Shown one piece after another: positions 28,346 to 37,580 of a stretch of DNA of 64,000 nt. How positions within the stretch are numbered: position 1 is the stretch's first letter; each line of letters begins with the position of its first letter. Both the position numbers and the translations under genes were made by a program. Source of the DNA: Ensifer canadensis (GTDB lineage: Bacteria > Pseudomonadota > Alphaproteobacteria > Rhizobiales > Rhizobiaceae). Location: contig NZ_CP083370.1 of assembly GCF_017488845.2 (NCBI RefSeq), positions 1,612,001-1,676,000 on the forward strand, given 5' to 3'. The notes under the pieces were generated by a model. The model saw only the letters and a list, made by a program, of their open reading frames with translations. It searched no databases and was not told the DNA's origin.

Positions 28346-28825
28346 ATGACGATTGTAAGAAACAGCGAAATGCGACGCGAACTGACCGTCGGCGAAGTCG
28401 CCGAACGCAGCGGCGTCGCCGTTTCCACCTTGCATTTCTATGAGGCCAAGGGTCTGATCCGCAGCAACCGCAGCCGCGGCAACCAGCGCCGCTATCCCCG
28501 AAGCGTGCTGAGGCGCGTGGCGGTGATCAAGGTGGCGCAACGGACCGGAATTCCGCTTTCGGAAATCCAGGCGGCGCTGACGGTGCTGCCCGACGACCGG
28601 CCCCTGACGGTGCAGGATTGGGCTCGGCTGTCGGAAAGCTGGCACGAGCAACTGAATGCGCGCATCGCCAGCCTGATGGCGCTACGCGACCACCTGACGA
28701 GCTGTATCGGCTGCGGATGTCTGTCGCTCAGGGAATGTCCGCTGCGCAACCCCTACGATGTGCTCTCGATGGAAGGCGCCGGCCCTCGGCTGATGGATGC
28801 GACGGAAGAGGACGGCCAGCCCTAG
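28346..28825 (+). CDS. soxR: Redox-sensing transcription activator SoxR
   Basis: A 159-residue MerR-family regulator. The N-terminal helix-turn-helix is ELTVGEVAERSGVAVSTLHFYEAKGLI, followed by the RRYPRSVLRRVAVIKVAQRTGI helices and a dimerisation helix. The C-terminal cysteines CIGCGCLSLREC (C-x2-C-x-C-x5-C) hold the [2Fe-2S] sensor cluster. Redox-cycling compounds oxidise the cluster and activate transcription. It is divergent from the flavin reductase and no soxS is nearby, as usual outside enteric bacteria. An in-frame ATG at 28370 is an alternative start. Confidence 0.94.
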   Translation: MTIVRNSEMRRELTVGEVAERSGVAVSTLHFYEAKGLIRSNRSRGNQRRYPRSVLRRVAVIKVAQRTGIPLSEIQAALTVLPDDRPLTVQDWARLSESWHEQLNARIASLMALRDHLTSCIGCGCLSLRECPLRNPYDVLSMEGAGPRLMDATEEDGQP

Positions 28826-28831
28826 GAGGCC

Positions 28832-29092
28832 TCAGTCTGCAGTCGGCAGGCGGCGCATGGTGAACTCGATCTCGTCGCCGTCGAGCTGGCGCCAGCTTTC
28901 CACTTCGGTCCAATAGGCGGCTTTTGGCCAGGTATCGAACCATTCGCGCGCCTTGGCGCGGGCCGCACTTCGATCGAGCCGAAAGGTTTCACGCACGAAA
29001 AGGCCATCGCCTCGTGTCGGATTGTCCCGGCGATGCCGGGCGATCTGGCGCCGCAAACCATCGAGCGGCGGACCTGCGGGTATTCTTGCCAT
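28832..29092 (-). CDS. Small conserved-looking protein of unknown function
   Basis: An 86-residue soluble protein beginning MARIPAGPPLDGLRRQIARHRRD and ending FTMRRLPTAD. It is rich in arginine and tryptophan (EWFDTWPKAAYWTEVESWRQL) and has no membrane segment. The start at 29092 has AGAGG eight bases upstream; the frame is open further upstream to 29206 but without similar signals. I do not recognise the family. The 3' end faces the soxR 3' end. Confidence 0.6.
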   Translation of the reverse strand: MARIPAGPPLDGLRRQIARHRRDNPTRGDGLFVRETFRLDRSAARAKAREWFDTWPKAAYWTEVESWRQLDGDEIEFTMRRLPTAD

Positions 29093-29173
29093 GGGCCATA
29101 CCTCTGGAGGTAAAGATAGTGTGAGTATCGGGCCATTGCGAGTCCGTTTTACACCGCCCATACGATGCGGCAG

Positions 29174-29281
29174 ACTGCAGCGCGGCGCGCCAAATATGAC
29201 GCGCAAAGGACGCTGCAGCGCTTTAGACTTGCTGCATAATTTTCTCCTTAAATCGAATCTGATTTAAGGAATTATGCAGTA
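29174..29281 (-). repeat. RIME-type intergenic mosaic element, copy 2 (inverted)
   Basis: In reverse orientation it shows both palindromes: ACTGCATAATTCCTTAAATC...AATTATGCAG (29231-29280) and CTGCAGCGTCCTTTGCGCGT...GCGCGCCGCGCTGCAG (29175-29218). It is more diverged than the other three copies. Confidence 0.8.
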
Positions 29282-29390
29282 GCCCGATGGCCCCTCCGCC
29301 GTTGCCAATCCGGCGGAAATATGAACTGTGGCCCATATCAACGAATCGGCGGCTTTCCGGCGCGCAAAGCCGCGAACAGGACAAATTTTC

Positions 29391-30302
29391 ATGGAACGAC
29401 CGCAACTACCCCAGGGGCTGCCTGCCGATATCGAAGACAAGAAGGCAGCAGCCAGAGCCTGGTTCGAAAGCCTGCGCGATACGATCTGCGCCGCTTTCGA
29501 GGCTGTCGAAGACGACCTGACCGGCCCGCTGTCCGACCGTGAACCGGGCCGCTTTGTCGGCAAGGAATGGAGCCGGGACGGCGGCGAAGGCGGCGGCGGT
29601 CGCATGTCGATGATGGAAGGTCGCGTCTTCGAGAAGGTCGGCGTACACACCTCGACCGTCTTCGGCGAATTCTCACCGGAATTCCGTGAGCAGATCCCCG
29701 GCGCCAGCGAAGACCCACGCTTCTGGGCATCGGGTATCTCGCTGATCGCGCATCCCGTGAACCCCAATGTGCCGGCCGTTCACATGAACACCCGCATGGT
29801 CGTCACCACCAGCAACTGGTTCGGCGGTGGCGCAGACCTGACGCCGGTGCTCGACCGCCGCCGCGTCATGACCGACCCTGACACGCAGCTGTTCCACCGC
29901 GCGATGGAGATCACCTGCAACCGTCACTCGGTGGCTGATCACGCCAGGTACAAGCAGTGGTGCGACGAGTACTTCTTCCTGAAGCACCGCAACGAGCCGC
30001 GCGGGACCGGTGGCATCTTCTACGATTGGCTTCAGTCTCCGGCCGAGCAAGGCGGTTGGGACGCGGACTTCGCCTTCACGCGTGATGTCGGCAAGGCGTT
30101 CGCGCTTGTCTACCCCAAGATCGTGCGCACCAATTTCAATACGCCCTGGACCGAGGAAGATCGCGACGAGCAGCTCGTGCGTCGCGGCCGCTATGTCGAG
30201 TTTAACCTGCTCTACGACCGCGGCACCATCTTCGGCCTGAAGACCGGCGGCAATGTCGAGTCGATCCTCTCGTCCCTGCCCCCGGTCGTGCGCTGGCCCT
30301 AA
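29391..30302 (+). CDS. hemF: Oxygen-dependent coproporphyrinogen III oxidase
   Basis: A 303-residue enzyme that oxidatively decarboxylates coproporphyrinogen III to protoporphyrinogen IX in haem synthesis, using O2. Signatures include [27 protein letters not shown], the [11 protein letters not shown] loop, and [19 protein letters not shown] with [12 protein letters not shown] at the C-terminus. The start at 29391 (MERPQLPQG) has AGGA nine bases upstream and gives the usual family length. The gene sits between two RIME copies in opposite orientation, with no other gene inside. Confidence 0.96.
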   Translation: MERPQLPQGLPADIEDKKAAARAWFESLRDTICAAFEAVEDDLTGPLSDREPGRFVGKEWSRDGGEGGGGRMSMMEGRVFEKVGVHTSTVFGEFSPEFREQIPGASEDPRFWASGISLIAHPVNPNVPAVHMNTRMVVTTSNWFGGGADLTPVLDRRRVMTDPDTQLFHRAMEITCNRHSVADHARYKQWCDEYFFLKHRNEPRGTGGIFYDWLQSPAEQGGWDADFAFTRDVGKAFALVYPKIVRTNFNTPWTEEDRDEQLVRRGRYVEFNLLYDRGTIFGLKTGGNVESILSSLPPVVRWP

Positions 30303-30311
30303 AAAATTTCT

Positions 30312-30417
30312 ACTGCATGTTTCCTTAAATCCTATTCGATTTAAGGATAAAAACACGCAGCAACTCAAGGTGCTACAGCGACCTTTGCGCGTCTCATAAG
30401 ACGCGCGGCGCTGTAGG
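30312..30417 (+). repeat. RIME-type intergenic mosaic element, copy 3
   Basis: Palindrome one begins CTACTGCATGTTTCC; palindrome two reads CTACAGCGACCTTTGCGCGT with GACGCGCGGCGCTGTAG. It begins 10 bp after the hemF stop and can serve as its terminator. Confidence 0.88.
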
Positions 30418-30513
30418 AAAAGTGCGAAGCGGTTTCCGTCAGGAAATACTTGGAAATGAAGAGATAGAGCGTTTCTGAGGCTCCTTTTGAACGAAACCGA
30501 AGGTGCGCGGACG

Positions 30514-30690
30514 TCATTTGCAGATGCGCACCTTCTTGATCACCACCCGGCCATAGGCGCCATAGGTCTGCACCGTCTTGACCACGCAGGTCTGTCGATA
30601 ACCGTAGCTGTAGTTGCCGGCTTTTGCCGGAATGGCGAGAGCAATGACAGTCGTCATCGCGAGCGCGACGGCGAAGAGAGAATGGCGCAT
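30514..30690 (-). CDS. Small secreted protein of unknown function
   Basis: 58 residues. The signal peptide is MRHSLFAVALAMTTVIALAIPAKA. The mature part is about 34 residues and very basic, with tyrosine/glycine repeats (GNYSYGYRQTC), two cysteines and the ending VVIKKVRICK. GGGGA precedes the ATG by seven bases. Short secreted proteins of this type are common in rhizobia but I do not know a function. Confidence 0.65.
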   Translation of the reverse strand: MRHSLFAVALAMTTVIALAIPAKAGNYSYGYRQTCVVKTVQTYGAYGRVVIKKVRICK

Positions 30691-30846
30691 GAATGGTTCC
30701 CCGTTCGAATTCTGCGGCCAGGAATGACGTGCGATCCGCATGTCCGAGCCATCGCACGAAAGCCTGGATTGCGCTGTTTCGATTGGAACAGCTGAACAAA
30801 TCGTCGAGCGCCGCGTTGTCCTTCCATCGAGGAAGGGGGCCGGACC

Positions 30847-31119
30847 ATGATCTTCAAGAAGCGCACATTTCACGGCAGCGAACCGGATCGCAGCACCGGG
30901 GATCACCCCGCCGAGCTGGAACGTCGCGTGGCGCATGGCCTTGCGGTGACGCCCGGGCTCGATGCATCCGACGTCACGGTTGTCTGCCAGGGAAATACGA
31001 TCGTGCTTGCGGGGCATGTCGCCACGAAGGCCGAATCCGCCCGCGCCGAAGAAGCCGCAAGACTGACGAAGGGGGTGGCAGAAGTGGTCAACCGCATCGA
31101 GGCGGCAGAGGGAAGATAG
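30847..31119 (+). CDS. BON-domain protein
   Basis: A 90-residue protein with a single BON domain over most of its length: a helix (LERRVAHGLAVTPGLDASDVTVVCQG), then the NTIVLAGHVATKAES core and the AARLTKGVAEVVNRIEA segment. BON domains bind phospholipid membranes and occur in OsmY-like envelope proteins. There is no signal peptide, so it is probably cytoplasmic, unlike OsmY. It ends 8 bp before the end of the convergent lipoprotein gene. Confidence 0.82.
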   Translation: MIFKKRTFHGSEPDRSTGDHPAELERRVAHGLAVTPGLDASDVTVVCQGNTIVLAGHVATKAESARAEEAARLTKGVAEVVNRIEAAEGR

Positions 31120-31126
31120 GACTGGC

Positions 31127-31720
31127 TCAGATAGAACCGAGCGTCCAGCCGACGATCTCGGATGCGACCGTCGCGAACGCCTGATCGAGGGCCCTGACGA
31201 AGGCCGGGTTGCCGGTGCCCTTGACGCCGGCCGTGGCGCGGAATGCCTTCTGCGCCCGCACAGTGCCGTTCCGGTCATTGACGATCTTTGCAAAGATCTC
31301 GACGACCGCCGTATCGGCGCCTTCGGTCGAGATCTCGAAGGAGCGGATCTCGCTGATCACCTGATAGTCGATCGCCAGCCCCTCGCCGGGCTTGCCGACG
31401 CCCGCCACCTTGCCGGTATTCTCGAACGCCTGAACCAGCTTTGCCTGCACCATGCGCGGCAGGCGGTCGCTCCATTGTGCCTTGGACAGATACTGCAGCT
31501 CCGAACCGGAAAGACGGATGACGACCTGGTCGCTGTCGAGCGCTTTCAGCGCCGTCGGTTCCGGCACGAGTATCTGCTTGCTGGTCGCAGCCCGTCCTTC
31601 GACGACCGGCGACGCGGAAAGGCTGAATGTATCGTTGACGGCAGCACCGGCGCCGCACCCGGCCAACAAGACAGCCAGCGTGAAAACCAGGGCAGAGCGT
31701 TTCGCTCCCGTCTCACGCAT
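31127..31720 (-). CDS. MCE-transport auxiliary lipoprotein (PqiC/ABC auxiliary type)
   Basis: A 197-residue predicted lipoprotein with signal KRSALVFTLAVLLAGCGAG; the cysteine of LAGC would be lipidated. The mature domain (QILVPEPTALKALDSDQVVIRLSGSELQYLSKAQWSDRLP) matches the ABC-type transport auxiliary family, which includes PqiC and assists MCE lipid transport. It is the last gene of the mla-like operon on this strand, after mlaD. I use the ATG at 31720, which gives a normal lipoprotein signal; the one at 31744 is equally possible. Confidence 0.8.
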   Translation of the reverse strand: MRETGAKRSALVFTLAVLLAGCGAGAAVNDTFSLSASPVVEGRAATSKQILVPEPTALKALDSDQVVIRLSGSELQYLSKAQWSDRLPRMVQAKLVQAFENTGKVAGVGKPGEGLAIDYQVISEIRSFEISTEGADTAVVEIFAKIVNDRNGTVRAQKAFRATAGVKGTGNPAFVRALDQAFATVASEIVGWTLGSI

Positions 31721-31835
31721 ACACACCAGCCCCGGAAAATTCATACTGCCCAAACCCTTGTCCAATTCGCAGCACCTTAGAGCGCTCTTTAATGAAAGCA
31801 ACCCGCCGGCCCCACCCGGCTTTGTCTTACCTGAT

Positions 31836-33206
31836 TCAGCGTCGGGTGCGACCATCGTATTGCTTGACTGTTTCGCCGCCGAACAGCAGGCGTTGCGGAT
31901 TCTTGTCGAATGTCGAAATCGTATTCTCGAGGCTCTGCACGGTGCGACGTGTATCGGTCACCAGTGCCTCGACATCGCGAAGGCCGGAGCCGGAGAACCG
32001 CTTCAGATTGTCTGCAATCGGGCCGATCTGGGCGTTGAGGTTGTCGGCCATCTTGCGGAACGATTCGAGCGTGGTGCGCGCCTCGGCCGAAAGCGACGGT
32101 GCGTCGGCATCGCCGAGGAACCCATCGACCTTGACGAGGATGCTGTCGACGCGGCTGGAGGCAGCATTCAGCTTGCTGGCCATCTGGGTCACGTCGGTGA
32201 TCGTGCGATCGATGTCCTGCTGGCGCGCCGTGATCTTCTCGGCAAACTGCGTGATGTTGGCGACCGTCCTGCGGGCGTCGGCACTTGCTGCCGAAATGTC
32301 GTTGACAACAAGTTCGACCTTCTGCTTGTCGACGGCAGCCACCAGCGTATCGACGCGCTCGAGCGTCTTCTGCGCATTCTTGCCGAACTGGTCATAGGTC
32401 TCGACCGTGCGCTTGAACGCTGCAATGGTTTCGGAAACGCCGCCTGAGGCGGCCTTCAGGTCATTGCTAAGCTGCTCAACGTTGCTGACGATATGATCGA
32501 TCTTTTTCGGATCGACCGACTTCACCAGCACGTCGGCCGAGGCAAGGGTCGAATCAAGCTTCTTCGACGCGGCATTGATCGATGCCGAAAGCTCGGTCAC
32601 GCTTTTCAGGAAGTCGTCGATTGCGCCGGAATTGTCGGCAAGCGCCTTGGAGAATTTCTCGGCATTGCCGATCGTGCTGGTCAGGGGGCCGCGCACGTCC
32701 TTGACGAAGCCCTGGATGTCGCTGATCGCATCGTCGGCGCGGTCCATGATCTTGTCCGCTGTCGCGAGCAAGCTGGTGACGCTCGACTGGTCGGCAAGAA
32801 TGCGCGCCTGCGTACCATTTTCAACGGCGCTGCGCAGGATGTTCTCATCGCCCTTGTTGCCACCGCTCAGCTCGATATAGGCAGAACCCGTCAAACCTTG
32901 CACTTCGAGCGTCGCCTTGGTCGATTTCAGCACGGGCGCATCGATGGAGACTTCCGTGACAGCAATCGAGTAACGCGGATCGTTGGCGTCGATCGCCAGA
33001 TTGCGCACCGAGCCGACGGGAATGCCGTTGAAGCGAACAGGCGAGCCGACGGAGAGCCCGTTGGCGGAACCCGGAATGTTGACGACCAGCTCGACCATCT
33101 CGCCGCTGCGGCCGTATTGCGACATCCAGTAGACGAAGCCGAAGGCAGCCGCGATCACGAACACCGTGAAGAAGCCGACAATGGCGTAGTTCGCTTTAGT
33201 TTCCAT
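31836..33206 (-). CDS. MCE-family substrate-binding protein (MlaD-like)
   Basis: A 456-residue protein with an N-terminal membrane anchor (ANYAIVGFFTVFVIAAAFGFVYWM) and an MCE domain at about residues 38-120 (VNIPGSANGLSVGSPVRFNGIPVG). The rest is long and helical with heptad-like spacing (many SASINAASKK/ADNLKRFSG-type segments). It is much longer than the 180-residue E. coli MlaD, so it resembles the tail-bearing MCE proteins of alphaproteobacteria. It should form a periplasmic ring carrying phospholipids between membranes. It is encoded in an operon with the permease, ATPase and lipoprotein. Confidence 0.9.
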   Translation of the reverse strand: METKANYAIVGFFTVFVIAAAFGFVYWMSQYGRSGEMVELVVNIPGSANGLSVGSPVRFNGIPVGSVRNLAIDANDPRYSIAVTEVSIDAPVLKSTKATLEVQGLTGSAYIELSGGNKGDENILRSAVENGTQARILADQSSVTSLLATADKIMDRADDAISDIQGFVKDVRGPLTSTIGNAEKFSKALADNSGAIDDFLKSVTELSASINAASKKLDSTLASADVLVKSVDPKKIDHIVSNVEQLSNDLKAASGGVSETIAAFKRTVETYDQFGKNAQKTLERVDTLVAAVDKQKVELVVNDISAASADARRTVANITQFAEKITARQQDIDRTITDVTQMASKLNAASSRVDSILVKVDGFLGDADAPSLSAEARTTLESFRKMADNLNAQIGPIADNLKRFSGSGLRDVEALVTDTRRTVQSLENTISTFDKNPQRLLFGGETVKQYDGRTRR

Positions 33207-33308
33207 TCGTCCCGACTACCTCAGTGGCCATCCTATCGGCCGTTCTTCTGCTTCAGACACCCCGGAAGATGTCCAAGACACCCGGGATCGCCCGCCGGCT
33301 TCCTGACG

Positions 33309-34118
33309 CTATTCGTCGTGCCGCACGATCGACCGCGCCCGTTTGCCCCGGAAATAGGACTGCACCCAAGGATCGTCACAGGCCAACATGTCCTCGACGG
33401 TCCCCTCGACCAGAACCTTCTTGTTTCCGAGCACCGCAATGCGATCGCAAACCGAAAACAGGCTGTCGAGGTCGTGAGTCACCATATACACGGTCAATCC
33501 GAGCGTGTCGCGCAGCTTGGCGATCAACTCATCGAACTCGGCCGCGCCGATCGGGTCGAGGCCTGATGTCGGCTCGTCGAGAAAGACGAGATCGGGGTCG
33601 AGCGCGAGCGCGCGGGCAAGTGCGGCTCGCTTGATCATGCCGCCCGAAAGCTCGGATGGGTATTTGTCGGCCGCCTCCGGCGCCAGACCTACCAGCTCGA
33701 TCTTCACGCGCGCCAGTTCGTCCATCAGGCTCTGCGGCAGGTCGAGATATTCGCGCATCGGCACCTGGATGTTTTCACGCACCGTGAGGGCCGAAAAGAG
33801 TGCGCCGTGCTGAAAAAGCACGCCGAGACGCATGTCGAGCGCGATCCGGTCAACCTCGGACATCCTGTCGTATTCCGCGCCAAGGATCTTGATCGTGCCG
33901 GAGCGCTTGGCCAGAAGCCGCAGCACCGTGCGCATCAACACCGACTTTCCGGTACCCGAGGCACCGACGAAGCCGAGGATTTCGCCGCGAAAAATCTCGA
34001 GGTTGAGCTTGTCGAGCACGATGTGGGAGCCGAAGCCGACCGTCAGGTCGCGCACGGACAGAACCGCTTCGTGTTCGTAGGCCGGATCCTGCTGTCTTTC
34101 CGTGGCTGCTGTGCTCAT
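33309..34118 (-). CDS. MCE-transport ATPase (MlaF-like)
   Basis: A 269-residue ABC ATPase. It has Walker A GASGTGKSVLMRTVL, signature ELSGGMIKRAALARALA (the SGGM variant is typical of MlaF), Walker B LVFLDEPTSGLDPI and a switch histidine in MVTHDLDS. It drives lipid movement through the permease encoded 13 bp upstream. The chosen ATG at 34118 follows a GGATGG stretch; the frame is open further upstream into the permease gene. Confidence 0.92.
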   Translation of the reverse strand: MSTAATERQQDPAYEHEAVLSVRDLTVGFGSHIVLDKLNLEIFRGEILGFVGASGTGKSVLMRTVLRLLAKRSGTIKILGAEYDRMSEVDRIALDMRLGVLFQHGALFSALTVRENIQVPMREYLDLPQSLMDELARVKIELVGLAPEAADKYPSELSGGMIKRAALARALALDPDLVFLDEPTSGLDPIGAAEFDELIAKLRDTLGLTVYMVTHDLDSLFSVCDRIAVLGNKKVLVEGTVEDMLACDDPWVQSYFRGKRARSIVRHDE

Positions 34119-34131
34119 CGTTCCATCCGCC

Positions 34132-35349
34132 TCAGAAATCGATCGCTGCGTAGAACATGGCAAACAGGCCGTCGATCAGGATCACCACGAAGATCGATTT
34201 GACCACCGAAGAGGTCACGTGGCGGCCAAGCGATTCGGCGCTGCCGCCAACCTTCAGGCCTTCGACTGCCGCCACCACGCCGATGATCAGCGCCATGAAC
34301 GGCGCCTTGATCATGCCTGCCGCAACCGATGAGAAATCCACGGCCTCCTGCAGGCGCGACAGGAAGGTCGCAACGGTGATGCCCGAATAGGTCCAAGCGA
34401 CCAGCGCCGCACCGGTCAGTGCTGCGAAGTTGGCAATGATGGTCAGGAGCGGCAACGCGATCGTCAGCGCCACGAGGCGCGGAAACACCAAGACGCCGAC
34501 GGGGCTGAGGCCCATGACCTTCAGCGCGTCCACCTCCTCGCGCATCTTCATCGAACCGATCTCGGCCGTGATCGCGCTGCCCGAACGCCCGGCGATCATG
34601 ATGGCGGTCAGCAGCACGCCGATTTCGCGCAGTTGCAGGATGCCGACCAGATCGACGACGAAGACTTCGGCGCCGAAATAACGCAGCTGGAATGCGCCTT
34701 GCTGCGCAATGATCGCACCGATCAGGAAGGACATCAGCATGATGATCGGCACGGCCTTGACGCCCATGCGGTCGATCTGGTGAACGATGGCCGCCGGCGA
34801 GACGCCACTGTGCCGCCCGAGCTTGAGCTGGGCACCGCGAACCGCCGAGCCGAGAATGTACATCGCCGCGACGGTATCGTTCCAAGTGGCGATCATCACC
34901 TCGCCGACCGGTGCGAACAGCCGCTGGAACAGCGGAAGATGTTCGCTTTCGTCCTCCGGTGCCGGCAGTTCCGCCGGTAGCGCGCCGATCAGCTCGACAT
35001 AGCGTTGACCGCCGTCGACGAACTGGATCTCGTCCTTTTCAGGTCCGGCAAGCCGCGTCATGAAGCGCCGGATGATCCAGGCGCCGGCCGTGTCCATAGC
35101 CGTCACACCCGACAGATCGAACTGCCTGACGCTGCTGCCCTTGCGCGCAAGCTGTTCGAGCTTGGCGGCCATGGCTTCAGCTGTCTCGTGCCGCCAGACG
35201 CCTGAAAAGACATACGCGCGTTCCGAGCCTCCGGCGTCTCCACTGAGCGCGACATCCGCAACGATCTTGGTCTGGGAACGCGTCACCTGGTCTCTGTCAT
35301 CCCGATTTGCTAACCGCTCGTAAAAGCTTGCTCCGTCATAACGGCTCAC
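34132..35349 (-). CDS. MCE-transport permease with N-terminal STAS domain (MlaE-like)
   Basis: A 405-residue protein in two parts. Residues about 45-115 form a STAS-like domain (VRQFDLSGVTAMDTAGAWIIRRF), which in E. coli is the separate MlaB. The rest is an MlaE permease with GRHSGVSPAAIVHQIDRMGVKAVPIIML, the glycine-rich TAIMIAGRSGSAITAEIGSMKM loop and five hydrophobic helices. First gene of the operon permease-ATPase-MlaD-lipoprotein. The system probably keeps outer-membrane lipid asymmetry. Fusion of the STAS part to the permease is common in alphaproteobacteria. Confidence 0.91.
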   Translation of the reverse strand: MSRYDGASFYERLANRDDRDQVTRSQTKIVADVALSGDAGGSERAYVFSGVWRHETAEAMAAKLEQLARKGSSVRQFDLSGVTAMDTAGAWIIRRFMTRLAGPEKDEIQFVDGGQRYVELIGALPAELPAPEDESEHLPLFQRLFAPVGEVMIATWNDTVAAMYILGSAVRGAQLKLGRHSGVSPAAIVHQIDRMGVKAVPIIMLMSFLIGAIIAQQGAFQLRYFGAEVFVVDLVGILQLREIGVLLTAIMIAGRSGSAITAEIGSMKMREEVDALKVMGLSPVGVLVFPRLVALTIALPLLTIIANFAALTGAALVAWTYSGITVATFLSRLQEAVDFSSVAAGMIKAPFMALIIGVVAAVEGLKVGGSAESLGRHVTSSVVKSIFVVILIDGLFAMFYAAIDF

Positions 35350-35424
35350 ATCCTTGATGTCATCCTGACGAAGCCGGTAACATCAAGACCTAAGCGCCAG
35401 ATAGGCCCCGCCGGAGAAGATTTC

Positions 35425-36408
35425 ATGTCAACTGTGCTCGAAGCGACAACCGAAGACTTCCCGATTGCGGGCACATTCACGATTTCACGCGGTTCGAAGA
35501 CCACGGCAAGCGTCGTGACATGCCGAATCACCAAGGACGGCACCAGCGGTTGGGGGGAATGCGTACCCTATGGCCGCTACAACGAAACCATTGCCTCGGT
35601 GCTCGCCGAAATCGAAGCCATATGCCCGCAGATCGAACAAGGCCTGACGCGCCCGGAGCTACAGTCGGCGATGAAGCCGGGTGCGGCCCGCAATGCGGTC
35701 GACTGTGCGTTGTGGGATCTGGAAGCAAAGCAGAAAGGCAAATCTGTCCATGAGCTTGCCGGTCTCTCCTCACCTGGCACATTGACGACGGCCTATACGC
35801 TGTCGCTTGCCGAGCCCGATGCGATGCGCAACCAGGCCGCACAATATGCCCACCGCGCGCTGCTCAAGATCAAGGTCGGCACATCAGACGATGCCTCCCG
35901 CATCCGCGCCGTGCGCGAGGGTGCGCCGGAGAGCCGCATCATTCTCGATGCCAATGAAGGCTGGACGCCCGACAGCCTCGCCTATCACTTCGCCATCTGC
36001 GCCGAGCAGCGCATCGACCTGATCGAACAGCCGCTTGCCGCCGGCCATGATCAGGCCCTGGCCACGATCGCCCGCCCCGTTCCGGTGTGTGCCGACGAGA
36101 GCGTGCACGCGACCGGCGACCTCTCGGCCCTGGTCGATCGCTATGACGCCGTCAACATCAAGCTCGACAAGACGGGCGGCCTGACGGAGGCGCTTCGCAT
36201 GCGCGATGCGGCAACGTCGCTCGGCCTCAAGGTGATGGTCGGCTGCATGGTCGGAACCTCGCTCGGCATGGCACCGGCAATCCTGGCGGCGCAGGGCGCG
36301 GATTTCGTCGATCTCGACGGGCCCCTGCTTCTGGCACGCGATCGCACGCCCGGCCTGCGCTACGAAGCCTCGCTGGTCTTTCCGCCGGAACCACGCCTCT
36401 GGGGCTGA
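35425..36408 (+). CDS. dgcA: Dipeptide epimerase (enolase superfamily)
   Basis: A 327-residue muconate-lactonising subgroup enzyme, most like L-Ala-D/L-Glu epimerases or the N-acetyl-glutamate racemase DgcA. Catalytic and metal residues are visible: Lys in LLKIKVG, Asp in DANEGW, Glu in DLIEQPL, Asp in CADES, and Lys in VNIKLDKTGG. It would recycle murein peptides or handle amino acid derivatives in the cytoplasm. The 3' end overlaps the convergent MFS gene by 49 bp. The gene symbol is less certain than the family. Confidence 0.82.
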   Translation: MSTVLEATTEDFPIAGTFTISRGSKTTASVVTCRITKDGTSGWGECVPYGRYNETIASVLAEIEAICPQIEQGLTRPELQSAMKPGAARNAVDCALWDLEAKQKGKSVHELAGLSSPGTLTTAYTLSLAEPDAMRNQAAQYAHRALLKIKVGTSDDASRIRAVREGAPESRIILDANEGWTPDSLAYHFAICAEQRIDLIEQPLAAGHDQALATIARPVPVCADESVHATGDLSALVDRYDAVNIKLDKTGGLTEALRMRDAATSLGLKVMVGCMVGTSLGMAPAILAAQGADFVDLDGPLLLARDRTPGLRYEASLVFPPEPRLWG

Positions 36409-37580
36409 AGATACCAGGCGGCAACGGCAAAGCAGCAGCCGGCAAAGGCGACGACCGACATCGAATAGAACCCGTTCACCCCGTACCAGGCGTAGAGATA
36501 GCCGGACAGGAAGGTGAGGATCGCCGTGAAAATGCCGGTGTAGAAGAAATAGAGCCCCTGGGCCGATGCCTCCTGCTCCTCGACGACGCGCTCCACCAGC
36601 TTGTTCTGCATGCCGGTGTGCATGATCGCATAGGTGAAGGCGTGGAAGCACTGCAGCACGAAATAGCCGGAAAAGCCGAGATCCATCGGGAAGATGATCC
36701 AGCGCACGACCGCCAGCGAGCAGCCGGACAGGATCATCGTCCAGACGCTGAAGCGGCGGATGATCGCCTTGGCGAAGATGAACATCGTCACTTCAGCAGC
36801 AACGCCGGCACTCCAGAGGATGCCGATCTCCGTGCCGCTATAGCCGATATGCTGCCAGTAGATTGCCGAGAAAGCGAAGAGCATGGCGTGGCTGGCGTTC
36901 ACCAGCGTCACGCCGATCAGCAATAGCTGCAGATCGAGCTGGCGCAACGATTGCGGCGGAGGCTCGGTCAGCGCCGTGATCGGTGACGGGCGCCGCGGTC
37001 GGCCGACCTTTGGCGCCGCAAAGGCCATCAGGATCGTCAGGCCGAAACCGACCGCCATCGCCGGCAGCACCATGTCGCCACCGAAGATGCCGATCATCCA
37101 GCCGCCGAGCATGGTTGCGCCGATGAAGGCGACGGAACCCCAAAGCCGCATCTGCGCATAATCGAAACCCCAGCGCCGGACGCCGGAAAGCGCGATCGCC
37201 TCGACGATCGGCACATAGGGCGAATAGACCGCCGATTGCAGCGTATAGATGATCAGAACCGGCCAGAACTCCCGGGCGTAGAACAGCACGAAAGCCGTCG
37301 CCAGCGACAGGAAACCTGACCAGATCAAAACGATCGTGCGCTCTCCGAGCCGATCGGCGATCACACCGGCAATTGGCGCGGTGATCACGCGTACGAACAT
37401 CGGCAGCGCCAGCACGACGCCGATCTCGAAATCGCTCATGGAAAGCGTGCTCAACCAGACCGGAAAATACGGCATTGCGAAACCGTTGACGATCAACGGA
37501 GCGCAGAAGAGCAAGGCGATGCGAAGCGCAAAATGACGCGGCGGAGGGCCCACAGTTGCGGGCGCTTGGGAGGGAATCAT
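36360..37580 (-). CDS. MFS transporter, HcaT-like family
   Basis: A 406-residue carrier with twelve predicted helices in two halves joined by a loop near 195-215 (RPRRPSPITALTEPPPQ). It resembles the 3-phenylpropionate/nucleoside permease type (MFS_1_like), with FALRIALLFCAPLIVNGFAMPYFPVWL at the N-terminus and the motif-A-like GVIADRLGERT. The substrate is unknown. Its last 49 bp overlap the end of the convergent epimerase gene, so the two messages would be antisense there. Confidence 0.83.
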   Translation of the reverse strand: MIPSQAPATVGPPPRHFALRIALLFCAPLIVNGFAMPYFPVWLSTLSMSDFEIGVVLALPMFVRVITAPIAGVIADRLGERTIVLIWSGFLSLATAFVLFYAREFWPVLIIYTLQSAVYSPYVPIVEAIALSGVRRWGFDYAQMRLWGSVAFIGATMLGGWMIGIFGGDMVLPAMAVGFGLTILMAFAAPKVGRPRRPSPITALTEPPPQSLRQLDLQLLLIGVTLVNASHAMLFAFSAIYWQHIGYSGTEIGILWSAGVAAEVTMFIFAKAIIRRFSVWTMILSGCSLAVVRWIIFPMDLGFSGYFVLQCFHAFTYAIMHTGMQNKLVERVVEEQEASAQGLYFFYTGIFTAILTFLSGYLYAWYGVNGFYSMSVVAFAGCCFAVAAWYLQPQRRGSGGKTSEAS

